Assembly (NCBI GenBank): GCA_003552075.1
Contig: PUOJ01000193.1
Location: 1-32,947, forward strand
Direction of reading: 5' to 3'
Length of the DNA stretch: 32,947 nt
Origin: Bacteroidales bacterium
GTDB lineage: Bacteria; Bacteroidota; Bacteroidia; Bacteroidales; UBA7960
Both the position numbers and the translations under genes were made by a program. Positions 1 to 8,725 of this stretch are shown one piece after another. The notes under the pieces are model-generated. The model saw only the letters and a list, made by a program, of their open reading frames with translations. It was not told the DNA's origin and searched no databases. How positions within the stretch are numbered: position 1 is the first letter of the stretch; each line of letters opens with the position of its first letter.

Positions 1-1
1 G

Positions 2-511
2 GAAATTCAACTATTGGACCCTTACCACACCATTCCCGTTGAAATAAAAAAAACCAGCCTGGCCATCTTCCTTGCAGAAATCCTGTCCCATGCCCTGAAA
101 AACCAGGAAGCCAATGAAGGCTTGTTCCTCTTTCTTCGAACTGCCCTACTGCATCTAGACAACACCCGGGATGCTGTAACCAACTTCCACCTGGTATTCC
201 TGGTAGGCCTGAGCAAATACCTGGGTTTTCATCCCGGGAACAATCATGGCAAACATCATCGCTTCTTCAATCTCCGGGAAGGCGTTTATCAACCCTCGCC
301 GGACGCCAACCAGAACATGATGGACGAAGAGGAAAGCCAGGCGTTTATGACAATCACCGGGTCCTCACTCGAAAACCAACACCAACTAAACATCTCCAAA
401 GCCCTGCGCAAAAGACTTTTGCAAAAAACCATCGATTACTACCGCCACCACCTGGCAGGCATGCCAGAAGTCAAATCACTCAGCGTCCTGGAAACCATTT
501 TTTCCGATTAG
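2..511 (+). CDS. recO: DNA repair protein RecO, C-terminal part (5' end outside window)
   Basis: The reading frame is open from base 2 and has no clear start, so the N-terminal OB-fold half lies upstream of the window. The ORF-track start at base 14 is only an internal TTG. What remains (about 169 residues) matches the helical C-terminal half of Bacteroidota RecO, recognised from the stretch around PVEIKKTSLAIFLAEIL, the FHLVFLVGLSKYLGFHPG segment and the closing LLQKTIDYYRHHL. RecO anneals complementary strands and helps load RecA on SSB-coated single-stranded DNA in the RecFOR pathway. The usual C-terminal zinc cysteines are absent here, which is common in Bacteroidota RecO. The call rests on family resemblance; the truncation comes from the window edge and is not a pseudogene signal. 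Confidence 0.85.
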   Translation, partial: EIQLLDPYHTIPVEIKKTSLAIFLAEILSHALKNQEANEGLFLFLRTALLHLDNTRDAVTNFHLVFLVGLSKYLGFHPGNNHGKHHRFFNLREGVYQPSPDANQNMMDEEESQAFMTITGSSLENQHQLNISKALRKRLLQKTIDYYRHHLAGMPEVKSLSVLETIFSD

Positions 512-543
512 CAGCCCCGCTACCATTACCCCTTTTCTTAGCA

Positions 544-742
544 CACACCCGGACTTTTCGACCTCCTCCCTCTCTTCCCTTTCGTCATTTCGTCTTTATG
601 TCCTGTCCCTCCCTGGTTATCATCTTCGCAGCACAAAGACCATCAAACCTCCCCAGGCCCAAGGCATACCCGGACTTTTCGACCTTTCGACCCTTCGACC
701 TTTCGACCTCAGACATTTTGTCTTTTTGTCCTTTTGTCCTTT
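544..742. repeat. Two octamer repeat arrays in the recO-GH13 intergenic space
   Basis: The 229-base gap between recO and the convergent GH13 gene holds two degenerate arrays with an 8-base period (about 549-611 and 670-742). Both begin with the same head, CCCGGACTTTTCGACCT, and continue as CGACCTTT or GTCYTTTT units. The second array runs flush into the TAA stop of the GH13 gene on the minus strand. No gene is seen in the gap. Confidence 0.8.
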
Positions 743-2618
743 AAAACAACTTCAGCACCAACGCTTTGTTTCCAGGAATTGCCCAGCTGCCGAAACCGTC
801 AAACACTTCCCCGGTAAGCAGGTTTTCCGCGCCGGTGTATCCTTCCCAACCTTCGTAAAAACGTGCCATGTCGAGCGGCATCTCCCGGTCGTTGTTGTTC
901 AGGATCACCAGCACCGCGTCCTGCTCATCATACCGAAAATATACATATATATTATCTTCCGGCACGTATTGAAGCAACCAGCCTTCGTATATGACGGGGT
1001 TCTCCCTGCGGATGCGGAGCATGTCGGTGATGTGGTCCACCACCTCGTTTTGCTCCGCGGTTCTTTCTTCCCGGTTAAACTTATTGACCGGGTCGCCGGG
1101 CCATCCGCCCGGGAAGTTGGTACGCATTTCACCATGCCCGTCATGCTCATAGGCCGACTTGAGCAGTTCCGTGCCCGTATACACCTGCGGGATGCCCCGT
1201 GTGGTAAAGAGGAAAGTGAGGGCCATTTTCAGTTTATCCAGGTCCTCTCCCACCCGGGTAAAAAACCTGTCGGTGTCGTGATTGCTTCCAAATATGACCA
1301 GGTTATAGGGGTCAGGATAAAGGAAATCCTGTGCCAGGGTATTATACAGGCGCATCATGCCTGTTGACCATCCCTGCTCTTCATTAAAGGCCTGGCCAAT
1401 ATCGTCGTAGATGGCAAAATCAAATACCGAGGGAAAGTGGGAGTCGTAGCCGTCGTGGTTATCCTTGCCGCCCTGGTAGTAGCTCACCATGGCCGGCACG
1501 CCCATCCAGGCCTCTCCGATAATCATGAAATAGGGATATTCGTGCATGATGTAGCGGGCCCAGTCGGACATGAAGAAACGGTCGGCGTAGGGCTGGGTGT
1601 CCATGCGGATCGCTTGGATGCCACTATATTCGATCCACCACACGCTGTTTTGCTTGAGATAGCGCGCCAGCAGGCGGTTTTCCTGGTTCAGGTCGGGCAT
1701 GTTGGTATCGAACCAGCCCCTTACCATGCGGTCGTAATCATCCTGTGAGCCATGGGGATCTGTAATGGTGGTCATGCGGTAGGTGGTCCGGGTAAAGCCC
1801 TCCCACTGGTTCAGCCAGCCTTCGGTGGGCAGGTCATCCACCCACCAGTGGTGGTGGCCGCAATGGTTCAGGATCAGGTCCTTCACGATCTTCATGTCCC
1901 TGTCGGCGGCCTCTTCGATCAGGCGCAGGTAGGCCTCATTGCCGCCAAAGCGGGCATCCACCTGGTAGAAGTCGGTGATGGCATAGCCGTGATAGCTATA
2001 CCGGGGTTGGTCATTTTCGAGCACGGGGTTAAGCCAGATCGACGTGAAACCCATGCCAGCAATGTGGTCGATATGGTCGATCACCCCCGGGAGGTCGCCG
2101 CCATGCCTTCCGGATGGATTTTCCCGGTCGCTGGCCTCAAGCATTCCGGGCTGGTCATCCAGCGAAGGGTCGCCATTGGCAAAGCGGTCAGGCATCAGCA
2201 GGTATATGGCGTCGGACACATTCACGCCCTCACGGTAGCGGCTTTCCGGGTCCCGCTCCCTGAGCTCGTAGGTGTACTCGTACACCAGGTCCTCGTTCCG
2301 GAAAAACTTTACCGGGAAGGACCCCGGGGCAGCCTTCTCCACGTCGATATAAATAAACAGGTAGTTGGGGCTCTCCACGGCCACCACCTCCTTGATACTG
2401 ACACCCGGATAGTCGATGGCCACACGGGTTTTGCCAATATCTTCCCCGTAGGCCATAAGCTGCAGTTCGGTATGCATCATGTCCGCCCACCAAAAAGGCG
2501 GCTCCACGCGCTCAGGGGCTTCAGCCGCCTGCAGGCCCAATGTCCAGGTAAAAATCAGGGTAAAAACCAAAGGGCGCACTGCAGCAGTGAGCCAGTAATT
2601 CATCATCATTCGCTTCAT
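741..2618 (-). CDS. Exported GH13 alpha-amylase family enzyme, cyclomaltodextrinase/neopullulanase (SusA-like)
   Basis: Retaining glycoside hydrolase of family GH13 predicted to cleave alpha-1,4 (and possibly 1,6) bonds in maltodextrins, cyclodextrins or pullulan fragments. The N-terminus is a signal peptide (hydrophobic run, then LQAAEA), so the enzyme should be periplasmic. An Ig-like Cyc-maltodextrinase N domain (about residues 35-125) precedes the (beta/alpha)8 barrel and a small C-terminal beta domain. The DRFANGDPS and GRHGGDLPG motifs are visible. Catalytic residues are D340 (IRMDTQPYAD), E369 (IIGEAW) and D448 (GSNHDTDR). The length of 625 is normal. The gene lies 75 bases after the VanX-like gene and may be co-transcribed with it. 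There is no SusC/SusD pair or regulator nearby, so it is not part of a polysaccharide utilisation locus within this window. Exact substrate is inferred. Confidence 0.9.
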   Translation of the reverse strand: MKRMMMNYWLTAAVRPLVFTLIFTWTLGLQAAEAPERVEPPFWWADMMHTELQLMAYGEDIGKTRVAIDYPGVSIKEVVAVESPNYLFIYIDVEKAAPGSFPVKFFRNEDLVYEYTYELRERDPESRYREGVNVSDAIYLLMPDRFANGDPSLDDQPGMLEASDRENPSGRHGGDLPGVIDHIDHIAGMGFTSIWLNPVLENDQPRYSYHGYAITDFYQVDARFGGNEAYLRLIEEAADRDMKIVKDLILNHCGHHHWWVDDLPTEGWLNQWEGFTRTTYRMTTITDPHGSQDDYDRMVRGWFDTNMPDLNQENRLLARYLKQNSVWWIEYSGIQAIRMDTQPYADRFFMSDWARYIMHEYPYFMIIGEAWMGVPAMVSYYQGGKDNHDGYDSHFPSVFDFAIYDDIGQAFNEEQGWSTGMMRLYNTLAQDFLYPDPYNLVIFGSNHDTDRFFTRVGEDLDKLKMALTFLFTTRGIPQVYTGTELLKSAYEHDGHGEMRTNFPGGWPGDPVNKFNREERTAEQNEVVDHITDMLRIRRENPVIYEGWLLQYVPEDNIYVYFRYDEQDAVLVILNNNDREMPLDMARFYEGWEGYTGAENLLTGEVFDGFGSWAIPGNKALVLKLF

Positions 2619-2693
2619 TTTGTTAGATATTTAATTGGTGATTAATGACCACCCACAGCAGCATACCATCTCCCATCATGCCCGGTTTATTGC

Positions 2694-3383
2694 CTACTCC
2701 ACGTCGAAATCAAAATAGGTGTCCGGGTATGGCTCATTATCCAGTGTATAATGCCACCATTCATAAGGGTACATCAGGTAGCCGTGCCGCTGCATGGTTT
2801 CTTTCAGGATATTTCTGTTTGCTTCTTGTTCTTCATTGATCAGATCCGTACCATGGTGAGATATCGGTCCGAAAAAGTCGAAACCGCTTCCCATATCCAC
2901 CTCCTCGCCCGTGTCAAGATAGGTTAATGTAAGATCCACGGTGCTGCCCCGGGTGTGGCTCGACTGCTCGGCGATATATCCAAGGTCAAACAGGTCAGCC
3001 TTGTCCACATCGGGATAGTACTTATGTTTGGTGAGGGTATCGGCTGGGTCCTGTGCCCATCGGACAAAATGGTCAACCGCCTTCTGTGGACGGTAACCGT
3101 CAAAAACGATCATTCCATAACCCTGCTCCTCCAGGTCATCAGCCACGTTCACCAATGCATCCAGGGCCTCATCGGTCAGGATGGCCACAGGGGCATTGTA
3201 TCCGTCAACAGGAGCTCCCACAAAGTTATCATGGGTATAATAACGGATATCGTATTCTACTTCAGGAATGGCATCATGCACATATCCAAAACCGTCAGGA
3301 AGTACAGCCGTGTCATCCGAATCGCAGGAGACCACAAACAACACACTGACAACGATCAGAAAAGATAAAACCAGGCGTTTCAT
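2694..3383 (-). CDS. D-alanyl-D-alanine dipeptidase (VanX/DdpX family, M15D), lipoprotein
   Basis: Zinc metallopeptidase expected to hydrolyse D-Ala-D-Ala or related dipeptides from peptidoglycan. The N-terminus is a lipoprotein signal ending in a lipobox-like VVSC (Cys about residue 20), so it should be anchored in an envelope membrane facing the periplasm. The M15D zinc and catalytic set is complete: H143 and D150 in SSHTRGSTVD, then E208 and H211 in YPYEWWHY; an upstream FDGYRPQKA segment carries the arginine typical of VanX. The length of 229 fits. There is no vanH or vanA partner and no two-component system, so a role in D-Ala recycling is more likely than glycopeptide resistance. It starts 49 bases after the ATP-cone gene, and no clear promoter is seen in that gap. 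Confidence 0.88.
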   Translation of the reverse strand: MKRLVLSFLIVVSVLFVVSCDSDDTAVLPDGFGYVHDAIPEVEYDIRYYTHDNFVGAPVDGYNAPVAILTDEALDALVNVADDLEEQGYGMIVFDGYRPQKAVDHFVRWAQDPADTLTKHKYYPDVDKADLFDLGYIAEQSSHTRGSTVDLTLTYLDTGEEVDMGSGFDFFGPISHHGTDLINEEQEANRNILKETMQRHGYLMYPYEWWHYTLDNEPYPDTYFDFDVE

Positions 3384-3432
3384 AATTGAAAAATTTTTGA
3401 TTAAACAATATATTTAAGCTGTCCCTGATGCA

Positions 3433-4278
3433 TCAGGAGTCAGGGTCAATCAAATCCTGGATTTCGGCAATGACTTTCTTCTTCTTGCCCGGCTTGAGGC
3501 CTAGCTGATCCAATACGCCCTGCCGGCGATACAGTTGCCGGCACAGGACAATCTCCTGCTCCAGAAGCTCCTGTTTTTGCTTCCTGGTAAGATGGGTCAG
3601 CACCGTAACAGGAAACAAACCAGTCTGCTGAATCATGTCTTTCAAGCCTTCTTTGGGTGGATGGTCCCAGCTGACCATGCGCAGGCCCACGCAGCGGGCA
3701 TATTTCATGGCATCCTCCGTGAATCGCGTGTTTGTAAACACCCAACCGTGGAAGCTTCGCTTTTCCAATCCTGGCGTTGACTTCCAACGCTGCTCGATGT
3801 CCTTGAAACGGGAGTGGATGTAGAGGGGTACACGCACATTACAATACTTGCCCTGGCTGTTGTAGTACTTGCATTCTACCATGAATTGCTGGTGGTCGTT
3901 GTGTGCCACCACATCCACCTCGTGCGCGATGCACTGCCCCTGCACCATCCTGCCCACCTCGATCTGGTATCCCATGTGGGCAAGCAATTGACCGACAAAG
4001 TGCTCAAACGGATACCCGGAAGGCCCCAGTTCCATGATGGCCTTCTTCAGGCTGTATCTTGCAGCTGTCGCACGCTGATGCTTTCGAAGCGCCTGAAAGG
4101 CTTTCCTGTAGACCGCCGAAGTGGTCATGCCGTCTTCGAGCATCGGCCGGATGTCCTCTTCCACCTCACGGGCAAGCCTGGGAGATGCCCCTGCCCTTCG
4201 CAGCGAAGCTTGCAGCTTATCCGGATCAAAAGCTTCTTTCTCGCCGGATTGTTTTCGGATGATCACTTGCTTCGACAT
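3433..4278 (-). CDS. ATP-cone / PD-(D/E)XK restriction-endonuclease-like fusion protein
   Basis: Residues about 4-85 resemble an ATP-cone (IIRKQSGEKEAFDPDKLQASL ... the fold that senses ATP/dATP in NrdR and ribonucleotide reductases). Residues about 88-205 resemble an Mrr-type restriction-endonuclease fold: FEHFVGQLLAHMGY, then E120/D122 in HEVDVVA and E135-C-K137 in VECKYY, a plausible D-x(12)-ExK active site. A lysine-rich C-terminal tail (about 215-281, with PGKKKKV) could contact DNA. No methyltransferase or other restriction subunit is adjacent, so calling it a restriction enzyme is not justified. A nucleotide-gated DNA nuclease is the inference. It is the first gene of a minus-strand trio and is divergent from addA. 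Residue motifs are seen directly; function is not established. Confidence 0.72.
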   Translation of the reverse strand: MSKQVIIRKQSGEKEAFDPDKLQASLRRAGASPRLAREVEEDIRPMLEDGMTTSAVYRKAFQALRKHQRATAARYSLKKAIMELGPSGYPFEHFVGQLLAHMGYQIEVGRMVQGQCIAHEVDVVAHNDHQQFMVECKYYNSQGKYCNVRVPLYIHSRFKDIEQRWKSTPGLEKRSFHGWVFTNTRFTEDAMKYARCVGLRMVSWDHPPKEGLKDMIQQTGLFPVTVLTHLTRKQKQELLEQEIVLCRQLYRRQGVLDQLGLKPGKKKKVIAEIQDLIDPDS

Positions 4279-4405
4279 ATCCCCATTTTAATCAATGATC
4301 GCCGTAAAATTACATATTTTACGCAAAATGACCCTTCATTCCGAGTTTCAAGCCCCCACGAAAAGGACGGTGGCCAAAATGCATGAATGACATTTTTGTT
4401 CTTTT

Positions 4406-4498
4406 CTTTGCGTGCGTGTTTTTGTCTTTGCGTTTTTTGCGTGGAACAAATATATCCACGCAAAAGCCGCAAAAGGGGTTCACGCGAAGCACGCAAAG
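4406..4498. repeat. CTTTGCG / CACGCAAA palindromic intergenic element
   Basis: An inverted repeat with a perfect 11-base core, TTTTGCGTGGA (4435-4445) against TCCACGCAAAA (4455-4465), a 9-base loop, and outer arms CTTTGCGT (4406-4413) and ACGCAAAG (4491-4498). It lies in the 366-base space between the divergent ATP-cone gene and addA. Similar CACGCAAAG-type elements are widespread in bacterial intergenic DNA; their role is unknown. Confidence 0.75.
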
Positions 4499-4512
4499 AT
4501 GTCATTAGTAAC

Positions 4513-4581
4513 GCGAAACGGAGGAGCCGCTTCAAACCAACCCTTAAAACGTCACTCCGAGCGCGAAGCGGAGGAACCGCT
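4513..4581. repeat. Pair of 19-base direct repeats (GCGAARCGGAGGARCCGCT)
   Basis: Two copies, 4513-4531 and 4563-4581, differ at two positions. The second forms a small hairpin, AGCGG-AGGAA-CCGCT, and is preceded by GTCACTCCGAGC. It resembles the dispersed GTCATTCCGAGCGAAGCG-type intergenic repeat common in Bacteroidota. The rest of 4279-4644 holds no gene. Confidence 0.65.
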
Positions 4582-4612
4582 CACCCACCACGCCAAAGTC
4601 CCCACTTTCTTT

Positions 4613-4620
4613 TATCTTTA
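4613..4620 (+). promoter_or_regulatory. Candidate -7 box for addA
   Basis: TATCTTTA is one base off the Bacteroidota -7 consensus TAnnTTTG and lies 24 bases before the addA ATG. No convincing -33 TTG was identified, so this is tentative. Confidence 0.4.
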
Positions 4621-4644
4621 CGCTGACCCAAGCACCCCAATCCC

Positions 4645-7600
4645 ATGCAAAAAAACTTTCTCGTATACAAGTCTGCGGCCGGAAGCGGAAAAACATACAC
4701 CCTGGTGAAAGAATACCTGAAACTGGTCTTGCCGGACCCATCCCGTTACCGCCATATCCTTGCCATCACCTTCACCAATGCGGCTGCGGCAGAAATGAAA
4801 GCGCGCATCATCAGCTCGCTGGGCGCCATTTCCCGGGCGCAGGACCCGGGTGAAAAGGACGGGAGGAAGCTGATTGCGAACCTTACAGAAGATTACCAGG
4901 AGGATGCCCGCGAGGATCCCCGGCGCATCGTTCCCACGGAGGAGCATCTGATTGCCAATGCTGGCAAGGTGTTGAAGCTTGTGCTCCATCACTATACCGA
5001 TTTTGCGGTAAGCACCATCGACAGCTTCGTCCACCGGGTGATCCGGTCCTTCTCCTTCGACCTGCACATTCCCTATAATGTGGAAGTGGAGCTGGACACC
5101 GAAAGCTTGCTGAATAAAGCCGTTGACCTCCTGATCAAACAGGCGGGGCAGGATGAAGCGCTTACCCGTTTGCTGGTCAGCTTTATCCTTTCCCAGGCAG
5201 ACCAGGAAGAGGATACACGCATTGAAAACAGGATCACCCAGCTGGCATTTAACCTGGTGGATGAAGACAGCACCCCCTATGTCGAAAAGTTGAAAGAGAT
5301 TCCCCTGGAGGAGTTCGGACGCGCAGCCGGCAATCTGCGACAATCCATACAGTCATTTGAAGGACGTGTTCAGCAGGAAGGCCAGGCAGCCCTTGACCTG
5401 ATCAGGAGTCAGGGGCTCACAGCCCAGGCATTTTACCAGGGAACCAGGGGCATCGTATCCTATTTCCAACACATGGCTGCCGGCCGGGTTCGCGAAAAAA
5501 TTGAGCCCGGCAAGACGGCCGAAAAAACCATCCATGAAGACAAATGGTTTGCAGGCAAAGCCACCGATGAAGAAAAGGCCGCCATTGAAAGCATCAAAGA
5601 CCGGCTCATTGGCCACTATGAAGGCATCCAGCAGGTTGCTGCACGTGAGCTGGAGAACTACCGTTGTGCACACGCCCTGCTATCCACGATTTATCCCCTT
5701 GCCCTGCTCAGCGAGGTGGAACGCATGGTGGAGGAGATCAAGACGGAAGAGATCACGCTGCATATTTCCGATTTTAACAAACGGATTTCCGCCATCATCA
5801 CCGATCAACCGGTTCCCTTCATCTATGAAAGGCTTGGTGAACGGTATCAGCATTACATGATTGATGAGTTTCAGGACACCTCCCTGCTGCAATGGCAAAA
5901 CCTGCTGCCCCTGGTGTCCAATGCGCTGGCAGGGGGTCACAAAAGCCTGGTAGTGGGTGACGGCAAGCAGGCCATTTACCGTTTCCGGAATGGCGATGTC
6001 GAACAGTTTGCCAGCCTGCCGCATCTGACCGAAGGCATACGAAGCGTGAGCAAGTCCGAATGGGAGGTGGCGCTTTCGAATAACTTCATGCAGATCCCCC
6101 TGCCGTTTAACTGGCGCTCCGCCAAGTCGATTGTCTATTTCAACAATGCGTTTTTCGACTTTGCCAAAAACCTGCTGCACAAAGACCTGCAAAACATTTA
6201 TGGCAAGGTGGAGCAGAAGGAACGTCCGGATAAGCCTGAAGGCTATGTGTCGGTTCGCTTCCTTGACGGCACGGACCGCCAGGCTTATCAGCAAGCGCAA
6301 CTGGCGGCTGTGCTGGATACCATCAACACCTGCCGTGAGGCAGGGCATCCACTCCGCGACATCACCGTATTGTGCCAGACACATAAGCAGGGCAGCATGA
6401 TAGCCCAGGAACTGCTGAAGCACCACATCCCGGTAATCTCGGAAGAGTCGCTCCTGCTCAGCCATTCTGATGAAGTGAATGTGTTTCTGGCTATTCTGCG
6501 CTTGCTGGCCAACCCCGAAGATCCCATTGCTGCTATAGAGATCATCACTTTGCTACACCGCTCGGGAACGCTCCACACATCTTTGAGCCTTCATGAATGC
6601 CTGGATATGGCAGGACTTACGGGCAAACAACACCACACAGCATCGGCAGCAAAGGCCATGGACGGCGTAGAGAAGGTCTTGCACCACCACAAGATTCCCC
6701 TTTCCTTTAAGGACTTCACGCACCTGAACATCTATGACACCTGTGAAACCCTGGTGCGCATCTTTTTTTCCTCCCAGACGCCCCCTGATCCCTTTGTGGC
6801 TTTCTTCATGGATGCCATCTTTGAATTCACCCAAAGGCAAGCCCTTGCTTATGATGACTTTCTCGACTGGTGGGAAGAGACGGGGAAAAGCCGGTCGATT
6901 GTCGTGCCCGAAGGCGTGGAGGCAGTGCAGATCATGACCATACATAAGTCAAAGGGCCTGCAGTTTCCGGTGGTGATCCACCCTTTCGCAGACAAAAAAC
7001 CCAACAAGCTCACCCGGAGCGGCTTATGGACCGATGAAAGCAGGACAGGGATCCAGGATCCTCCCGTGCAATACCTGCGGATGAACAAAAAAGACCTCGA
7101 AGGAACGGGCTTTGAAAGGGACCTGGAGTGGGAGCAGGCCAAAACCTTCCTGGACATGCTCAACGCCACCTATGTGGCCTTTACGCGGCCAATTGAAAAA
7201 CTCTTTATTATCTCCAGGCAACCGGAAAAAAAATATGATCCACTGAGCGTGCACGGCATGCTTCACGACTTTTCCAGCCAGGAAAATGAAGCACCCATGG
7301 GAGAACACACTTTTGCACGAGGGCGTTTTGAACAGCCGGCAGGTAAAAGCAAGGACCAGCAAAAGCAAGCAGAACAGCCTTTCCGGCATATGCTTTCCGG
7401 CTTGTGGAGCCGCAACCTGCGGATGCGATCACACCAGAAGGAGCGCAGCATCCTTTTCAATGAGGAAGATCCCATGCAAAGGGGCAACCTGCTGCACCGG
7501 GCCATGGAAGAGATCCACCATCCTGATGACATTGCACCCGTGATTGACCGGATGCAAGCCAATGGAGAGATCAACGGGCAACAGGCCGCCACGTGGAAAG

Positions 7601-7890
7601 GCAACATCGCCAAGTTGCTCAATGATCCGGTGCTGGCACCCTATTTTGCCAAAGGAGCAAAGGTGAAGACAGAGGCCGCACTCATGGACCAGGATGGAAG
7701 GTTCTATCGCCCCGACAGGGTGGTATTCCTGGAACAGGAAACCGCCATCATCGACTACAAGTCAGGCAAAGCCCAGTCATCCCACCAGCAGCAAATGGAG
7801 GCCTATGCAGACATTTTGCAACAAATGGGATACCCGGCAGTGAAGAAGCTCATTGTATACCTTGACGAGGTTACCACGAAAACAGTCTAA
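4645..7890 (+). CDS. addA: AddA-type UvrD/RecB-family helicase-nuclease
   Basis: Superfamily 1A helicase fused to a RecB-like nuclease, expected to process double-strand DNA ends for RecA-dependent recombination. Walker A is at residues 10-17 (SAAGSGKT), then ITFTNAAAAEMK (motif Ia). The Walker B/motif II DEFQDT starts at D407, followed by GDGKQAIYRFRNGD (motif III), NWRSAKSIV (motif IV) and IMTIHKSKGLQFPVV (motif V). The C-terminal PD-(D/E)XK nuclease shows D1024 (RPDRVVF), D1037-Y-K1039 (IIDYKSG) and QMEAY. The length of 1081 is normal for Bacteroidota AddA. An AddB partner usually lies next to addA, but none is seen in this window. The start at 4645 is the only ATG before Walker A and follows a candidate -7 box. 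Confident on family; AddA versus another RecB-like name is a convention. Confidence 0.9.
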   Translation: MQKNFLVYKSAAGSGKTYTLVKEYLKLVLPDPSRYRHILAITFTNAAAAEMKARIISSLGAISRAQDPGEKDGRKLIANLTEDYQEDAREDPRRIVPTEEHLIANAGKVLKLVLHHYTDFAVSTIDSFVHRVIRSFSFDLHIPYNVEVELDTESLLNKAVDLLIKQAGQDEALTRLLVSFILSQADQEEDTRIENRITQLAFNLVDEDSTPYVEKLKEIPLEEFGRAAGNLRQSIQSFEGRVQQEGQAALDLIRSQGLTAQAFYQGTRGIVSYFQHMAAGRVREKIEPGKTAEKTIHEDKWFAGKATDEEKAAIESIKDRLIGHYEGIQQVAARELENYRCAHALLSTIYPLALLSEVERMVEEIKTEEITLHISDFNKRISAIITDQPVPFIYERLGERYQHYMIDEFQDTSLLQWQNLLPLVSNALAGGHKSLVVGDGKQAIYRFRNGDVEQFASLPHLTEGIRSVSKSEWEVALSNNFMQIPLPFNWRSAKSIVYFNNAFFDFAKNLLHKDLQNIYGKVEQKERPDKPEGYVSVRFLDGTDRQAYQQAQLAAVLDTINTCREAGHPLRDITVLCQTHKQGSMIAQELLKHHIPVISEESLLLSHSDEVNVFLAILRLLANPEDPIAAIEIITLLHRSGTLHTSLSLHECLDMAGLTGKQHHTASAAKAMDGVEKVLHHHKIPLSFKDFTHLNIYDTCETLVRIFFSSQTPPDPFVAFFMDAIFEFTQRQALAYDDFLDWWEETGKSRSIVVPEGVEAVQIMTIHKSKGLQFPVVIHPFADKKPNKLTRSGLWTDESRTGIQDPPVQYLRMNKKDLEGTGFERDLEWEQAKTFLDMLNATYVAFTRPIEKLFIISRQPEKKYDPLSVHGMLHDFSSQENEAPMGEHTFARGRFEQPAGKSKDQQKQAEQPFRHMLSGLWSRNLRMRSHQKERSILFNEEDPMQRGNLLHRAMEEIHHPDDIAPVIDRMQANGEINGQQAATWKGNIAKLLNDPVLAPYFAKGAKVKTEAALMDQDGRFYRPDRVVFLEQETAIIDYKSGKAQSSHQQQMEAYADILQQMGYPAVKKLIVYLDEVTTKTV

Positions 7891-8165
7891 ATAAAAACTA
7901 CTGAGTTACAGGTATTTTAGTATCTAGATATGGTATCTATTTAACCAATTATTTGTAATTTGGCAGCCACATTTGCGACACAATGATTTAAAACGGAAAC
8001 TGGCACGCCCATTGCAACCAAGGCATCGCAACCATCATTTTTTGCTTTTTGACTTCATGTAAAGACATCATAAACAGCGCACTACCCAATATCAGACAAA
8101 TCCTGATCACCACCTGCGACTCCCTTCACCCCGCCCGGCATTAATAATAAAAAAAACCACGACAT
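7891..8165. other. Intergenic spacer before the formate dehydrogenase genes
   Basis: A 275-base spacer with no gene. An AT-rich perfect hairpin, TAGATA-TGG-TATCTA (7925-7939), followed by TTTAACC is a weak candidate terminator for addA. A TTATTTGTAATTTGG stretch near 7950 resembles a promoter but does not match TAnnTTTG. The last 100 bases are poor in purine runs and end in an A-rich segment just before the ATG. Confidence 0.5.
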
Positions 8166-8630
8166 ATGTCCACACAAGAGATCATCCAGCAGTTTGAGCC
8201 AAAGCAACACAACCTGCTGCATATTTTACACGCCCTCCAGGACGCGCATCCTGAAAATTACATCACGGAAGAAGCCCTGGAGGCGGCGGCCGGCCACCTG
8301 GGCGTGACCAAAAGCACGGTATACGGCGTGGCACGCTATTACACCATGTTCAGCCTGAAACCCCGGGGAAAACACATCATCCGGGTCTGTGCCTCCCCCG
8401 TCTGTGAGCTGCTGCATGTCAACGACATCATTGCCGCACTGGAGGAAGAGTTAAGTATCAAAACGGGAGAAACGACCAAAGACGGGCTGTTCACCCTGGA
8501 GCTGAGCGAGTGCCTCGGACAATGCCAGGAGGCACCATCCATGATGATCAACGATAAAATTTTCAACAATTTGACGTCAGCGCGTATAAGGGAGGTCATT
8601 CAATCCTTTAAAGATGAAGCCCGAAAGTAA
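8166..8630 (+). CDS. nuoE: NuoE/FdsG-like [2Fe-2S] subunit of NAD-linked formate dehydrogenase
   Basis: Thioredoxin-fold ferredoxin subunit that passes electrons between the iron-sulfur chain and the NuoF-like flavin subunit. It has the canonical NuoE cysteine set, C75 and C80 (CX4C in VCASPVCE) and C116 and C120 (CX3C in SECLGQC), for one [2Fe-2S] cluster. The N-terminal three-helix domain (about residues 1-65, with the YGVARYYTMFSLKPRGKH segment) is typical. The length of 154 is normal. It is followed by NuoF-like and formate dehydrogenase alpha genes and there are no other nuo genes, so it belongs to a soluble FdsGBA-like enzyme and not to respiratory complex I. The nuoE symbol names the family only. 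Confidence 0.88.
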   Translation: MSTQEIIQQFEPKQHNLLHILHALQDAHPENYITEEALEAAAGHLGVTKSTVYGVARYYTMFSLKPRGKHIIRVCASPVCELLHVNDIIAALEEELSIKTGETTKDGLFTLELSECLGQCQEAPSMMINDKIFNNLTSARIREVIQSFKDEARK

Positions 8631-8725
8631 AAAAGGGCCATTGGCTGCTGGCGATTAGCCAGATTCCTTACAGGTTGAGTTTGTTCTCCCGGCAACCTTA
8701 TCAAAAGCCAATGATTACACGCAGG

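Noticed and set aside
726-2645. Long plus-strand ORFs (213, 103 and 297 aa) opposite the GH13 gene
   Set aside because: They are antisense shadows of a gene with complete catalytic motifs and have no recognisable family.
2694-3383. Vancomycin-resistance locus
   Set aside because: Only a VanX-type dipeptidase is present, with no vanH, vanA, vanR or vanS; a D-Ala recycling role is simpler.
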